Source of the DNA: Sulfurovum sp.
GTDB taxonomy: Bacteria; Campylobacterota; Campylobacteria; Campylobacterales; Sulfurovaceae
Assembly (NCBI GenBank): GCA_027062365.1
Contig: JAMOTK010000030.1
Coordinates: forward strand, 1 to 43,991
DNA: 43,991 bases
Reading direction: 5' to 3'
Shown piece by piece: positions 8,344-18,268 of this stretch. The position numbers and the translations under genes were made by a program. Every line of letters starts with the position of its first letter. Positions within the stretch are counted from its first letter, which is position 1. Below the pieces are notes generated by a model. The model made no database searches, had not been told where the DNA came from, and saw nothing but the letters and a program-made list of their open reading frames with translations.

Positions 8344-11300
8344 TTATCCTGTAATTTTAACTGCGTATGCTTTGTCCGAAAGAGGCACAGCAGGACGCTT
8401 AATATGTTGAGGACGACGAAGTGTGTCTGTCTCATCAAGAGGACGTGTAAGGTCATCTCTCCATGCTTGATAAATCTTCATGTTGTTCTCGTAGTTGACG
8501 TAAATATCACCGATAACATCATCTTTACCTGCAAGTTCCATGCTGACCTTTTGGTGCCATGCATGGTGTCCTGCAATAGGGTCTGGGTGAGAAGCAGCTA
8601 CAGCATTTTGCCATGAACCACTTAAACCATCCCACCAAATATTGTCAAGGTCTTTGTTGTACTCTTTAAATTGCCAAGACTCTTTACGAGAATTTAATCC
8701 ATCGATAATACTTTGTGTTGGTTTGAGTGTACCAATTTTACCATCCATAGTCATCTCATATAGAGGTGCACCTAAACCTAAGATACCTAATTTATGCTCA
8801 AATCCAGGGATGTCCACTGCATTTTTGAGTTTCCATCTACCTGCATGGTGTGAACACGCTAGTACACCTGGCATAGTAGCTTCTGTTGGTACAGCCATTG
8901 CAATGAAGTATCCTGATTCAAGTCCACAAACAGTATCTTGAATCGTTACTTTAACTGCATCACCTCTTTTGATGTTGAGTTTTTCAGCATCTTTAGTGTA
9001 AATCCATACAGGGTTATGGTTTTGTGAAATCTCCATAAGGTGCTTAGAGTTTACAGAACGTGTATGAATATTGTACGGCAATCTAAAGACTGTGTTGAGT
9101 GCAAAATCATTGTCTGTTTTCATAAAGTCATGGTGTACTTGTGTCACAACATGCGTCATCTTCACTCTACCTTCTTTTGTAGTTGGGTAGATAGGTATAG
9201 CATACTCTGGCCATTTCCAATCTTTGAACCACTCACAGTAGAAGTCTAGCTTTTTGGTAAGTGTATGGAAACCTTGTACAAGCTCTCCATCTACTTCAAC
9301 ACCAATGGCTTTTTCTTTACCATGAGCATCTGTTGCCATAATAACACCAAATTCATCTTTTCTTACATTTTCTTCTGCATACTCATGTCCGTGAGAAATG
9401 TATTTTGTACCCACTTTTTTGAGTGGTCTTTCTTGTGGCTTAAAGATATTATCTTCTTCTAACCATGTTCCTCTATCTCTCATCATCTCATAGTTAGGAT
9501 ACTGTGAATCAGGATAAGCTGCTTTGGCTGCTTTTTTAAGATTAGGAAGTTTATCAAATGCTGCTTGATACCACTCTGGAATCGTTACGGCTCTTGTTGG
9601 ATCTTCTTTTGAAGCCCAATATTTTCTTACGCCTAAGCTTCCATCTGGGTCAACATGATGTACCATGATATTTGCCCAAAATTCTACTTCTTCCCATACT
9701 TCACCAAGACCTGCTTTGATATGTGCTTCAAGCGTAGCTCTTGTTGGATCTTTTGGTTTCCAACCCATTTTTTCTAGTGCTACACGAAGTGCAGGGTTAC
9801 GGAATGACAACCATCTTTTTGGCTCTGTGGCTTCTGAATGTTGGTCATGTCTTTCACCTGCTAATCCTACTGGCAAGATAAAGTCACAATACCAGTTTGT
9901 CTCAGACCATGTAGGAGATAGGTTAAAACTCATCTCAATTTTATCTTCTCTTTTTAGACATTCTATCCATCTAAATCCATCTGGATTAATCCAAACAGGG
10001 TTATACATACGAGGAATCCAAACAGCTAGTTTTTCAGGAACTTTAAGCCCTTTAGAGTTCCATTTATTTCTCCACTCATCATCAAGCAATAAGTGAGGCA
10101 TAATATGACTCATCTCATAAGAAGAAAGAGGATACTCAGGCGGCCAAGCAATTTCATTCCAAACATCTACTTTTGGAGGTCTTGCACCATTTTGAGTGGC
10201 AGCATCACCTTTACCATTGACGGAGATAACATGCCAGTGGTGTAGTCCTACCCCACCTTTGTCTCCAGCCATTGCTCCACGAAGCACAAATGGTAAGAAT
10301 CCTGCACGAGCAATCATCCATCCACCTTTATGCCCAATAGGACCTGCTCTCCAGATATACGTGGCTACTCTAGCACCTGCATCGATAAACATATCATAGA
10401 GTTTTTCTACAATACGTTTTTCAATACGACATTCCTCTGCTACAAAGTCAAGTGTATAAGGAGAATACATTTCAGAAATCATTGTAATAAAGTCTTCATA
10501 GCTATCTCCAGCAGGTACTGCTTTGATATATTCTTTATCTACAAGTACTTGAAGGTACTCTCTGTCTTTCATAAGATGATCCCAGTTAACCCAATTTTTT
10601 ACAAAATTGTGGTTTACAAGGTCTTCACCATTGATACCTTTTTCATTAAGGATACGGTTTGCAAGGTAGAGATAAAGTGCTGTCTCCGTCCCTGGCCAAC
10701 AAGGTACCCATAGGTCTGCCATACCAGCAGAGTTAGAAAGTCTAGGATCCATAACCACAAGTTTTGCACCTTTTTTACGTGCTTCAGCGATACGCCCTGC
10801 TGCTTGTTGGAAATAATGCCCTGCATCTGCTGCATGAGAAGATTGTAAGAAAATCAGTTTGGCATTTGCCCAGTCTGGTGAGTTTCTATCATCATTAGAC
10901 CATTGGATTGTTCCTTGTCTAGCCCCTGCTGAACAGATGTTTGTATGAGAATCATATCCATCAAGACCCATTGAGTGAGGTACTCTATGACCAAAACCGT
11001 TTTCATTTGGACGACCCACATGGTACATGATTGATTTTTTAGAAATCTCATCACCCACTTTAAGTGTATCGTGCATTTTTTTACCGATTTTTGCCATGGC
11101 TTCATCCCATGTCGTTCTTACCCATTTACCCTCACCTCTTTTAGAACCAGGGGCTCTCATAAGTGGGAAAGGTATTCTATCTGGGTCATACATTTGTGAT
11201 TGTGCTGCGTACCCTTTGGCACAGTTTCTACCACGGCTTCCTGAATGTAAAGGGTTACCCATATATTTACGAACGGCTAATTGACCCCCTGCTTTATACG

Positions 11301-11673
11301 TAGAAAGGTCAACCCATGCTGTAAGTCCACAAGAGGCTTCACAGTTTGAACATGAAGTAGGTACAAGCATATATTCAGTGGCTTTAATACCATCTGGATT
11401 TTCTTCGCTTTGTACACCATTTCTACTTGTACCTCCACGTTTCCAGTCATTTCCATCTAATTCTGTAAAAGAATCCCATTCTTCTAATGGTGGATAAAAT
11501 GCCAATGTTTTTGGTGTTGGAGTAAATTTACTCTCAGCTTGTATTTCTGTAGTAGCTACAGTTTTAAATACACCAGTAGCAAGTGTTGCTCCTGCTACAG
11601 AATAGGCTGTACCTTTTAGGAAGCTTCTTCTACCTTCGATAAAATTACTGTCGTTTTTCATTGATTTTGTCAT
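8344..11673 (-). CDS. Tat-exported molybdopterin oxidoreductase, catalytic subunit (DMSO reductase superfamily)
   Basis: A 1109-aa catalytic subunit of a complex iron-sulfur molybdoenzyme. A Tat signal (GRRSFLKG, arginines 15-16) indicates export across the inner membrane. C108/C111/C115/C151 form the [4Fe-4S] site, followed by the MGD-binding core; SHTNICSAGAR places a cysteine at 247 as likely Mo ligand, the class used by polysulfide, thiosulfate, tetrathionate and arsenate enzymes and by formate dehydrogenases. The protein is longer than PsrA or PhsA (about 760 aa) and closer to TtrA in size. With ferredoxin and NrfD partners a quinone-linked sulfur-compound reductase or oxidase is likely, but the substrate cannot be fixed. 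AAGGAG precedes the start. Confidence 0.9.
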   Translation of the reverse strand: MTKSMKNDSNFIEGRRSFLKGTAYSVAGATLATGVFKTVATTEIQAESKFTPTPKTLAFYPPLEEWDSFTELDGNDWKRGGTSRNGVQSEENPDGIKATEYMLVPTSCSNCEASCGLTAWVDLSTYKAGGQLAVRKYMGNPLHSGSRGRNCAKGYAAQSQMYDPDRIPFPLMRAPGSKRGEGKWVRTTWDEAMAKIGKKMHDTLKVGDEISKKSIMYHVGRPNENGFGHRVPHSMGLDGYDSHTNICSAGARQGTIQWSNDDRNSPDWANAKLIFLQSSHAADAGHYFQQAAGRIAEARKKGAKLVVMDPRLSNSAGMADLWVPCWPGTETALYLYLANRILNEKGINGEDLVNHNFVKNWVNWDHLMKDREYLQVLVDKEYIKAVPAGDSYEDFITMISEMYSPYTLDFVAEECRIEKRIVEKLYDMFIDAGARVATYIWRAGPIGHKGGWMIARAGFLPFVLRGAMAGDKGGVGLHHWHVISVNGKGDAATQNGARPPKVDVWNEIAWPPEYPLSSYEMSHIMPHLLLDDEWRNKWNSKGLKVPEKLAVWIPRMYNPVWINPDGFRWIECLKREDKIEMSFNLSPTWSETNWYCDFILPVGLAGERHDQHSEATEPKRWLSFRNPALRVALEKMGWKPKDPTRATLEAHIKAGLGEVWEEVEFWANIMVHHVDPDGSLGVRKYWASKEDPTRAVTIPEWYQAAFDKLPNLKKAAKAAYPDSQYPNYEMMRDRGTWLEEDNIFKPQERPLKKVGTKYISHGHEYAEENVRKDEFGVIMATDAHGKEKAIGVEVDGELVQGFHTLTKKLDFYCEWFKDWKWPEYAIPIYPTTKEGRVKMTHVVTQVHHDFMKTDNDFALNTVFRLPYNIHTRSVNSKHLMEISQNHNPVWIYTKDAEKLNIKRGDAVKVTIQDTVCGLESGYFIAMAVPTEATMPGVLACSHHAGRWKLKNAVDIPGFEHKLGILGLGAPLYEMTMDGKIGTLKPTQSIIDGLNSRKESWQFKEYNKDLDNIWWDGLSGSWQNAVAASHPDPIAGHHAWHQKVSMELAGKDDVIGDIYVNYENNMKIYQAWRDDLTRPLDETDTLRRPQHIKRPAVPLSDKAYAVKITG

Positions 11674-11686
11674 AGATATTTTCTCC

Positions 11687-12637
11687 TTAACTTAATGGTA
11701 GCATTTGTGGAATTTTGAGCCATACATCTTTGACCAAGAATAACCCTACCAATGCTAAAAGTGCTGCGAAGTTAAGCAGCGTTTTGTTGTCACTCTTCAT
11801 ATTGCCAACAGCAATAAAGAATGGGATAATAAATCCTAGAACCATACCTATCCAAAATTCGATATTGTATGATCCACCTGCGTGAACATACGCTAAAATT
11901 GCTTCTGCTTCTGCTGATTTGAATGAGAAAAAGTACTCAGACATATACATGCCAAATGAGAAGAATGTAGAAAGTGCTAAGACAAGAGATAAATCTTTTC
12001 TAGCTTCTTTTGTCCACGAAGATGAAACAAAAATAAGTGCTGCTGAACCTGCTAAAAGTGCTGCCCACATCATTTGCATGACTTCTGTAGGTGCTTGCCA
12101 TAGTTCACGTGCTGAAGCTTGAGCCATGATAATCGCTGTATAGGTTGTCACAGGGATAGCTAAAAATACAAGAAAAGGCATGATTTTTTCATACAGTCCT
12201 GCATTGTTTCTACCAAACTTAGTAAGTAAACATCCTTTGAATGGTACACCTGGAAATTTCTCACCAACAGCAATAAACATCAGTACAGAAACCAGTCCTA
12301 AGAAAATAGAAGCTAACCATGCACCCACAGTAATAGATGAAGTCCAATGAGGATGTAAGAAAATATTTACCATTCTATACGGCTGATGTAAATCTATCAG
12401 TGTAAACAATAAGAAAACATTGAGTGCTAAAAATGCAATGACTGGCATTGTCCATTTAAGGTTTGGCATATCTTCTTTGCTATGTCTAAACCATAAAAAT
12501 GATGCTAAAAACACAACACCTGTCCCGATACTTTTTGCCCACATGTTCACAGTAATAATACTACCCCAAACAATACCTTGAATAGGCACATCTAATGTTA
12601 CAACAGCTTGTGTTGCGTGAATTGTACTCTCTACCAT
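11687..12637 (-). CDS. NrfD/PsrC-type membrane anchor subunit
   Basis: The membrane subunit that exchanges electrons with the quinone pool. The 316-aa product has about eight to nine hydrophobic helices and an NrfD-like layout, including LIDLHQPYRMVNIFLHPHW in the second to third helix region and an ELWQAPTEVMQ loop. Start chosen at 12637, where GGGAGG lies 8 nt upstream and the ATG follows the ferredoxin stop by one base; an upstream in-frame ATG at 12688 would add 17 polar residues inside the ferredoxin gene. The catalytic gene follows after 13 nt. Confidence 0.88.
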   Translation of the reverse strand: MVESTIHATQAVVTLDVPIQGIVWGSIITVNMWAKSIGTGVVFLASFLWFRHSKEDMPNLKWTMPVIAFLALNVFLLFTLIDLHQPYRMVNIFLHPHWTSSITVGAWLASIFLGLVSVLMFIAVGEKFPGVPFKGCLLTKFGRNNAGLYEKIMPFLVFLAIPVTTYTAIIMAQASARELWQAPTEVMQMMWAALLAGSAALIFVSSSWTKEARKDLSLVLALSTFFSFGMYMSEYFFSFKSAEAEAILAYVHAGGSYNIEFWIGMVLGFIIPFFIAVGNMKSDNKTLLNFAALLALVGLFLVKDVWLKIPQMLPLS

Positions 12638-12638
12638 A

Positions 12639-13394
12639 TTAGTGTCCTCCCTCTTGCTCGTGTGAATCTTCAGATGTTGCTGATTCAATTAAACTTTTAT
12701 TATCAAGTGCATCATGCCCTACAAATGGTGCTAGAAATCTATCTAAAATACCATGATTTTTATCACCTACGTGATCTAAATGTGTAATATTATTAAAGAG
12801 GTTATAGCCTTCAATTCTTTGATGTGCTAAAGGATTAAGCGTTTGATTACCACCACCGACATAGAAATGTGTTGGAGAAGTATGCTTTTCGGGCTTACGT
12901 ACTTGAACAGCACCACGATGCTCCATAATATACAATGAAATATTAGAATGGTCATCTTCAAGGTCACCAAAGATATTGGCTTCAACAGGACACGCCACGA
13001 CACACGCTGGCATCATACCAGATTCAATTCTATGTGCACAATACGTACATTTATCAGCCGTATTTGTCTCAGGATCCATATAAATCGCTCCATAAGGACA
13101 CGCCATCATACATCCTGCACACCCAATACATCTAGCACTATCAATATTGACAATACCATTTTCTAGGTAATGCAACGCAGATACTGGACAGATACGTTCA
13201 CATGGTGCAGATTCACAGTGATTACAACGTAAAGGTGTAAAACTTCTACTTGTATCTGGGAATATTCCCAAATCAATATATTTTACACGTAAACGCCAAG
13301 TACTTAGTGGTACTTCATTTTCTACTTTACAAGCAATCTCACAACCTTTACAACCCATACATAGGTTAAGGTCAACTAAAAAACCTAATTTCAT
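12639..13394 (-). CDS. Four-cluster ferredoxin electron-transfer subunit (PsrB/DmsB type)
   Basis: The 251-aa subunit carries electrons between the Mo catalytic subunit and the NrfD anchor. Four [4Fe-4S] cysteine groups are visible: C12/15/18/22, C57/60/65/69, C89/92/95/99 and C116/119/131/135, the standard arrangement for this family. The C-terminal 100 residues are histidine-rich and less conserved. No signal peptide, as expected for a subunit exported with its Tat-bearing partner. First gene of the operon, with a near-ideal TAAGGAGG ribosome binding site. Confidence 0.92.
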   Translation of the reverse strand: MKLGFLVDLNLCMGCKGCEIACKVENEVPLSTWRLRVKYIDLGIFPDTSRSFTPLRCNHCESAPCERICPVSALHYLENGIVNIDSARCIGCAGCMMACPYGAIYMDPETNTADKCTYCAHRIESGMMPACVVACPVEANIFGDLEDDHSNISLYIMEHRGAVQVRKPEKHTSPTHFYVGGGNQTLNPLAHQRIEGYNLFNNITHLDHVGDKNHGILDRFLAPFVGHDALDNKSLIESATSEDSHEQEGGH

Positions 13395-13420
13395 GCTTCC
13401 TCCTTAAATTTTAGCTTAAT

Positions 13421-13437
13421 CTTATAATTATTATAAG
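13421..13437. promoter_or_regulatory. 17-nt perfect palindrome at the molybdoenzyme operon promoter
   Basis: CTTATAAT-T-ATTATAAG has 8-bp perfect arms and lies 27-43 nt before the start of the first operon gene. On the transcribed strand it contains TATAAT, a good -10 box, so a protein bound here would overlap RNA polymerase. AT-only palindromes can also arise by chance. The 192-nt gap upstream shows no other clear signal and no intrinsic terminator for the gene before it. Confidence 0.4.
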
Positions 13438-13586
13438 TACCCTTGAAAAATATTTCATTTTTTGAGTAAACGCATAGAATAATAATATATAAAATTGAAT
13501 TAAAAAACGATTATTTACAGTAATATTCTTTAACTTTTACCTATTATGCTCCCTATTGAAATAGATAAGTAGATATAATTGGGATA

Positions 13587-14984
13587 CTAAAAGCTATATG
13601 AAATATCCATAAATACCATATCGTTATTTTCAATGGCATCAAAGAGTATGTTTCCTCCGATGTAATCTACTATGCCTACATTCATATTGATAGCGTCTGC
13701 TAGTTCGTACTTGACCCATGCTCTTTGGAAGCCTCCTTCGTCTAGCTTTTCTCCGTAGAGAGAGAGGAGATAGTTTGCTGTGAGTGTGGCATTTAAAAAA
13801 TCTGAACTTACTCTAAAGGCATGTTGATAATAATGTTTTTGAAGGGGATTAAACTCTTCTAAAAGTCTTTTATCATAGTTGTTTATCTGTCGTGATACAA
13901 TATCGTAGCTGATTAAAGTATCACTAAATCCATTATATTCTACACCCAAAAGTGCATCTGTACGGCTAAAGGTTTTTTCTGCTGTAGCTGTATATTTTAG
14001 TCCATCAAAATAGGCTAATTCTGTTTTAAAAAGCCATGAACCAGAGAGGATGTTGAGGGCTGTACCAAACATCGTTACTTTGTCATGCTTTATTTGTGCG
14101 ATACCTGACCTTTTGTCTATATACCCTGCATCATCATGTGTGTTGGCTGCGTAAAAATTAATATCCCAACCCGAAAACTCTGCACCCACACTCAAAGCAT
14201 ACGTTACATCATCATAACTCTCATCTGAGGGTATCGCAATAGGCGAAGGATTGAAGTCTCCTCCAAAAGGAGGATTTTTAGAAAAGCGTTGTTCTACGAT
14301 AGCAATAGGGGTAATACGCCAATCGCCTACAAAATAGTCAAGCTTTACCATCGTAACAGGTAAACGCAAGTCTTCTATGTCTGTCATGGCAGGGTTACGA
14401 TTGTCTAAGGGGTTAAGTATATCTGTGACACGGATAGTATCACTTCTACCCCATACGACCACTTGACGACCTATTTTATAATCAAAGTTATCAGTGATTT
14501 TACCTTCTATATACGCATCAAAGAGTTCTAGTTCTGATTCGAGTTCATTCAATGTATCTGAGGCGAAATCTCCTCTATCTTTGAGGCTATAAATAGCATC
14601 ATAGTAGGCTTTGGCATTGATTTTGATACGGATACCATTATCAAATTTATGCTCATAGTCTAAAAATAATGAACTCTTCAGCGATGTGACATCCTCATAA
14701 GGAGCATCATTATCCCATGAGAAGGCAACTTGTTCTGTGAGCTTACCTGTAAACCCTGAAAGGACGTTAGGCGTAGTCTCTTGGGCAACCACTTCTGTAG
14801 AAGATTCAGTAGAAGAAGGTTCATCATCAAAGCCATCCATGATTTCATCTTTGGCTTCTGTGTTTACACTTGGAGTACTTGTGCTAGGGGCATCATCAAA
14901 GCCTTCTAAATCAGCATCGATACTTTGGGCATTCAAAAGTGTAAAAAGAGAGGCTAGGAGTAAAACCTTGCTACGTTTTTGCAT
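13587..14984 (-). CDS. DUF1302-family outer-membrane beta-barrel protein
   Basis: A 465-aa secreted protein: signal peptide (about 1-19), an acidic low-complexity N-terminus with two copies of a GFDDxPS motif (28-34 and 51-57), then a beta-barrel ending in the outer-membrane-type SYSF. The segment IGRQVVVWGRSDTIRVTDIL is the DUF1302 signature. In other bacteria DUF1302 proteins are encoded with MMPL exporters and are thought to serve envelope transport, without a defined substrate. It starts 3 nt after the LolA-like gene, with AAAGGA upstream. Confidence 0.8.
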   Translation of the reverse strand: MQKRSKVLLLASLFTLLNAQSIDADLEGFDDAPSTSTPSVNTEAKDEIMDGFDDEPSSTESSTEVVAQETTPNVLSGFTGKLTEQVAFSWDNDAPYEDVTSLKSSLFLDYEHKFDNGIRIKINAKAYYDAIYSLKDRGDFASDTLNELESELELFDAYIEGKITDNFDYKIGRQVVVWGRSDTIRVTDILNPLDNRNPAMTDIEDLRLPVTMVKLDYFVGDWRITPIAIVEQRFSKNPPFGGDFNPSPIAIPSDESYDDVTYALSVGAEFSGWDINFYAANTHDDAGYIDKRSGIAQIKHDKVTMFGTALNILSGSWLFKTELAYFDGLKYTATAEKTFSRTDALLGVEYNGFSDTLISYDIVSRQINNYDKRLLEEFNPLQKHYYQHAFRVSSDFLNATLTANYLLSLYGEKLDEGGFQRAWVKYELADAINMNVGIVDYIGGNILFDAIENNDMVFMDISYSF

Positions 14985-14987
14985 CTT

Positions 14988-15785
14988 TTATAGTCCTTTT
15001 TCGATACGTCTTGTGGTAAATAAAGCATCATCTAATGGCTTATTTACTTTGATATTTTTAAAATTCAAGGCTGTTTTATGTGTCATTGTTTTACCTTTTT
15101 TGGTAGTCATTGTCATCTCATCTATGACCCATACACCACCTTGTTTGTGCATTTTTTTAATATCAAGATACTTTTTCTTACCATTTTTCATGTAGTTAAT
15201 CGCTCTTACGAGTACATAATTATCTTTACGCACGATAGCCACTGTTTTGGTATATCCTGATTCTTTGATAGTCTTTTTGTTACGAGGTATAGATTCTATC
15301 ATCCATGCATCTTTGCCACGAACTTTGGTCTCTTTGATGAACTTAAAGTTATAATCTTCTAAGTCTCTATCTGTCATATCATAGTAAGAAAAATCTGAAC
15401 CCATGAAGCTACCACTTTTATCGGCACTTGGGATACGCTTGACTTTTTTCAACGCAGGAAGATAGAGCCATTGGTCATCATCTTTAGACGCATCATCATA
15501 ATCATAGGTCAAAAATGCTGTATTTTTGACATCTGATGGAGATTTAAAAAACATTGTTTGATGCTCATCTTCTCCAAAATCTTTGCTATATGATTTCATA
15601 TCTCTGATTCTTTTTTTACCATTTTTATCGATGAGTACCATCATCATGTCTTGTTCAATCGTTTTTCCATCATCTCTAGCATCTACCTTTTCCATGATAG
15701 CTCTGGCTTTGGCATCATCTGCGATGGTATGTGTTGTCATGAGAGAAAGCCCTAAAGTCAGTCCAATTAGTAATTTTTTTGTCAT
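14988..15785 (-). CDS. LolA-like outer-membrane lipoprotein-sorting family protein
   Basis: A 265-aa periplasmic protein with a signal peptide (about 1-22, ending TIADD). The body matches the LolA-like (TP_0789-type, COG2834-like) family: DDQWLYLPALKKVKRIP, then GSFMGSDFSYYDMTDRDLEDY, and a basic C-terminal half. Family members have a half-barrel that can shelter an acyl chain. Encoded between an MMPL exporter (26 nt upstream) and DUF1302 (3 nt downstream), it is a candidate periplasmic shuttle for what the exporters release. AAAGGA lies 6 nt before the start. Confidence 0.82.
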   Translation of the reverse strand: MTKKLLIGLTLGLSLMTTHTIADDAKARAIMEKVDARDDGKTIEQDMMMVLIDKNGKKRIRDMKSYSKDFGEDEHQTMFFKSPSDVKNTAFLTYDYDDASKDDDQWLYLPALKKVKRIPSADKSGSFMGSDFSYYDMTDRDLEDYNFKFIKETKVRGKDAWMIESIPRNKKTIKESGYTKTVAIVRKDNYVLVRAINYMKNGKKKYLDIKKMHKQGGVWVIDEMTMTTKKGKTMTHKTALNFKNIKVNKPLDDALFTTRRIEKGL

Positions 15786-15811
15786 TTTATTTCCTTTTAT
15801 TATGTGTATAT

Positions 15812-18208
15812 TTATTTTATCCAGCCACGTTTGGCCACCACTATCATCAACGCAGGAGCGAGTAATAAATCAGACAACAGTGCCATGATGATGACCGTTC
15901 CTGTGAGTAGTCCGAAGTTTTGTACCGAAATCATATTGGCAAAGAGATAGGCATAAAAACCTAAAGAAAGTACGATAGTCGTAATCACCAAGGCTTTACC
16001 TGCTGTAAAGAATGTCTGTTCTATTGCGTACGATGCATCTCCACTTTCTAGGTAGTATCTCCTAAAATTGTGCATGAAGTGAATGGTATCATCCACGGCT
16101 AACCCTATTGCAATGCTTCCAATAAGTAGGGTAAACATATCCAATGGTATGTTCATGATATACATAAGAAGCAGTCCCATGATAATAGGTACAAGGTTTG
16201 GTATCATCGTCAAAAGTCCTACACGAACAGAACCCATGATAAGCATCATCATAAAAGAGATACCCACAAATGCCATGAGGTAACTACTGACCGAGGAGCT
16301 AATCGCTTGTGAAAAGGTATTGATAAGCAACGGTATCATCCCCGTAGTGACAATCGTGTCTTTTGGGAATGCTTTTTGTGCTTCTTTTTGTACATATCCC
16401 AATACTTCTACAGCTTTGACTGCGTCCGTCCATGGTAGCTTGATAGAGATACGTGCTTTTGAAAATTGAGAATCAACCACGTCTTCTAAGTCATCTGAAC
16501 CTGAGTTTTCAAAGAGAAGTAACTCTTGTGAAACAAGGTCTGCATTATTTGGTATCGTATAGTATGCTTCATCATTTTCATGTAAAGCTCTATTTGTCTC
16601 TTTGATAATTGTTGCAAGAGAAATCACTTTACCGATATGTGTATTAGTGTCTACATATTTTTCCATATTTTCAGAGAGTGTATTGAGTGTATTGAGTCTT
16701 TCAGGGTCATTCCAACCGTTTTCTGTTTTGGTATCAATGATAAGTTCTATCGTAACTGAACCATTGAGACTCTCATCTATCACTTCGGTAGAGATACGGT
16801 CATAGCTATCTGGCTGAAACCATTTAAGAGGATTGTGAGAAAGCTCTATTTGTGTGGCAGCTGTGAGTGAGATGGCTACAAGAATAGCACTTCCTACTAA
16901 AATACTCTTATAATGATTTATCGGTAAACTAGCCAATCGTTTCATGATAAGGTCTAATTTGTCTGATTCTGTTTTTACTTTTTGTTTGAGTTTAGTCAGA
17001 CTCAAAAGTGCGGGTAAAAGTGTCAAGGTTAAGACCAATGAAATAAGTACACCCAAAGAAGCATACATACCCAAATCAGAGATAGGTGCGACTTCCGAAC
17101 CAGAAAATGACCCTACCCCAATGGCTGTGGTAAAAGATGTCATGATAATAGCCAAACCAGAATGCCTTAGTGTATAAGACAAGGCTTCTTTTTTGTCTCC
17201 AATAGTATTGAATTTATCAAAAAAGATAGAGAGGATATGTACCGTTGCACCTATACTAACAGCCATCAATAAAGAAGGCACTATCTGCGTAGGAAGCTTA
17301 AACGCCACCCCTGCCCATCCCATCGTACCAACGGTAGTTAGTAATGCAAGGACAATCACAATCACAGGATAAAATACTGCTGATGCACGTCTAAACATGA
17401 TAAATAAGAAAACAACAATAATCAAAAAAGTAATACGCATAAATTTTTGCATATCTGCTTGCATTTGAGATTTGAGTGCATGATTTACAGCAGGTGACCC
17501 TGCTACATAGATTTCAAAACTATCACTTTTATACTTTTGAGTGATTTCATGGATAGCATTAACCAGTGTTGCATTTTCTTTATCGCTAAGAAATGCTCTT
17601 TCTTTCGCTACAGTAGGTGACTCTTCAGCAAAGCCCTCATCAAAGGCATCTTCATCAGACACTTCGACCAAACCTTCATGAGAATATGCATCTGTTTCTA
17701 TGATAATAGTCGTCATCTTGCCATCTTGGGAAATAAATAAATCTTTATAAAAATGAGATGCCATAGTCTGTTGTTTGATGATAGCTACGTCTTCTTTAGT
17801 CTTAGGAAAATGCTCCAACAAATCATCCGTGATAAGCTTATCACCCTCACCTCTGGTGTTTCTTACGTTATAGAGTGAGGTAATATCTTCTAAAAAAGGT
17901 ACATTGCTTTCTAGCTCTTCATGGAGTGATTTAAGGGTATTTAAGAACTTCAAAGAAAAGATATTGTCACTTTTAATTGCGATAAGCACACGCTCATCAC
18001 GACCAAACTGCGCTCTAAAATCATTATAGGCTAAAAGGACTGGGTCATCAGGATGCATAAATCCTTCTGTAGAAGTATCCATCTTTATCTGAGGGACATG
18101 AGAAAGAGGAAAGGCAAGTATTAGCATGATAAAAACAATCACTTTAAAAGGATTATCATGGATAAACCCTCCAAATCTCCCCATAAGATTTTCTAATTTT
18201 TTGTGCAT
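15812..18208 (-). CDS. MMPL/RND-family exporter (first of a tandem pair by position)
   Basis: A 798-aa inner-membrane protein with the RND half-repeat layout: one N-terminal helix (about 22-40), a large periplasmic loop, helices 2-6 (about 258-405), helix 7 (about 437-455), a second loop, and helices 8-12 (about 660-795). The segment GLAVDDTIHFMHNF near residue 715 is typical of the MMPL/HpnN branch. A direct link to hydrophobic cargo is inferred from the LolA-like and DUF1302 neighbours. AAAGGA precedes the start. Separated from the second exporter by 60 nt. Confidence 0.88.
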   Translation of the reverse strand: MHKKLENLMGRFGGFIHDNPFKVIVFIMLILAFPLSHVPQIKMDTSTEGFMHPDDPVLLAYNDFRAQFGRDERVLIAIKSDNIFSLKFLNTLKSLHEELESNVPFLEDITSLYNVRNTRGEGDKLITDDLLEHFPKTKEDVAIIKQQTMASHFYKDLFISQDGKMTTIIIETDAYSHEGLVEVSDEDAFDEGFAEESPTVAKERAFLSDKENATLVNAIHEITQKYKSDSFEIYVAGSPAVNHALKSQMQADMQKFMRITFLIIVVFLFIMFRRASAVFYPVIVIVLALLTTVGTMGWAGVAFKLPTQIVPSLLMAVSIGATVHILSIFFDKFNTIGDKKEALSYTLRHSGLAIIMTSFTTAIGVGSFSGSEVAPISDLGMYASLGVLISLVLTLTLLPALLSLTKLKQKVKTESDKLDLIMKRLASLPINHYKSILVGSAILVAISLTAATQIELSHNPLKWFQPDSYDRISTEVIDESLNGSVTIELIIDTKTENGWNDPERLNTLNTLSENMEKYVDTNTHIGKVISLATIIKETNRALHENDEAYYTIPNNADLVSQELLLFENSGSDDLEDVVDSQFSKARISIKLPWTDAVKAVEVLGYVQKEAQKAFPKDTIVTTGMIPLLINTFSQAISSSVSSYLMAFVGISFMMMLIMGSVRVGLLTMIPNLVPIIMGLLLMYIMNIPLDMFTLLIGSIAIGLAVDDTIHFMHNFRRYYLESGDASYAIEQTFFTAGKALVITTIVLSLGFYAYLFANMISVQNFGLLTGTVIIMALLSDLLLAPALMIVVAKRGWIK

Positions 18209-18268
18209 AAGTATCCTTTGAAATTTTAATTTAACATTGTATCATGTGTATATATATCGTTTATGAAT

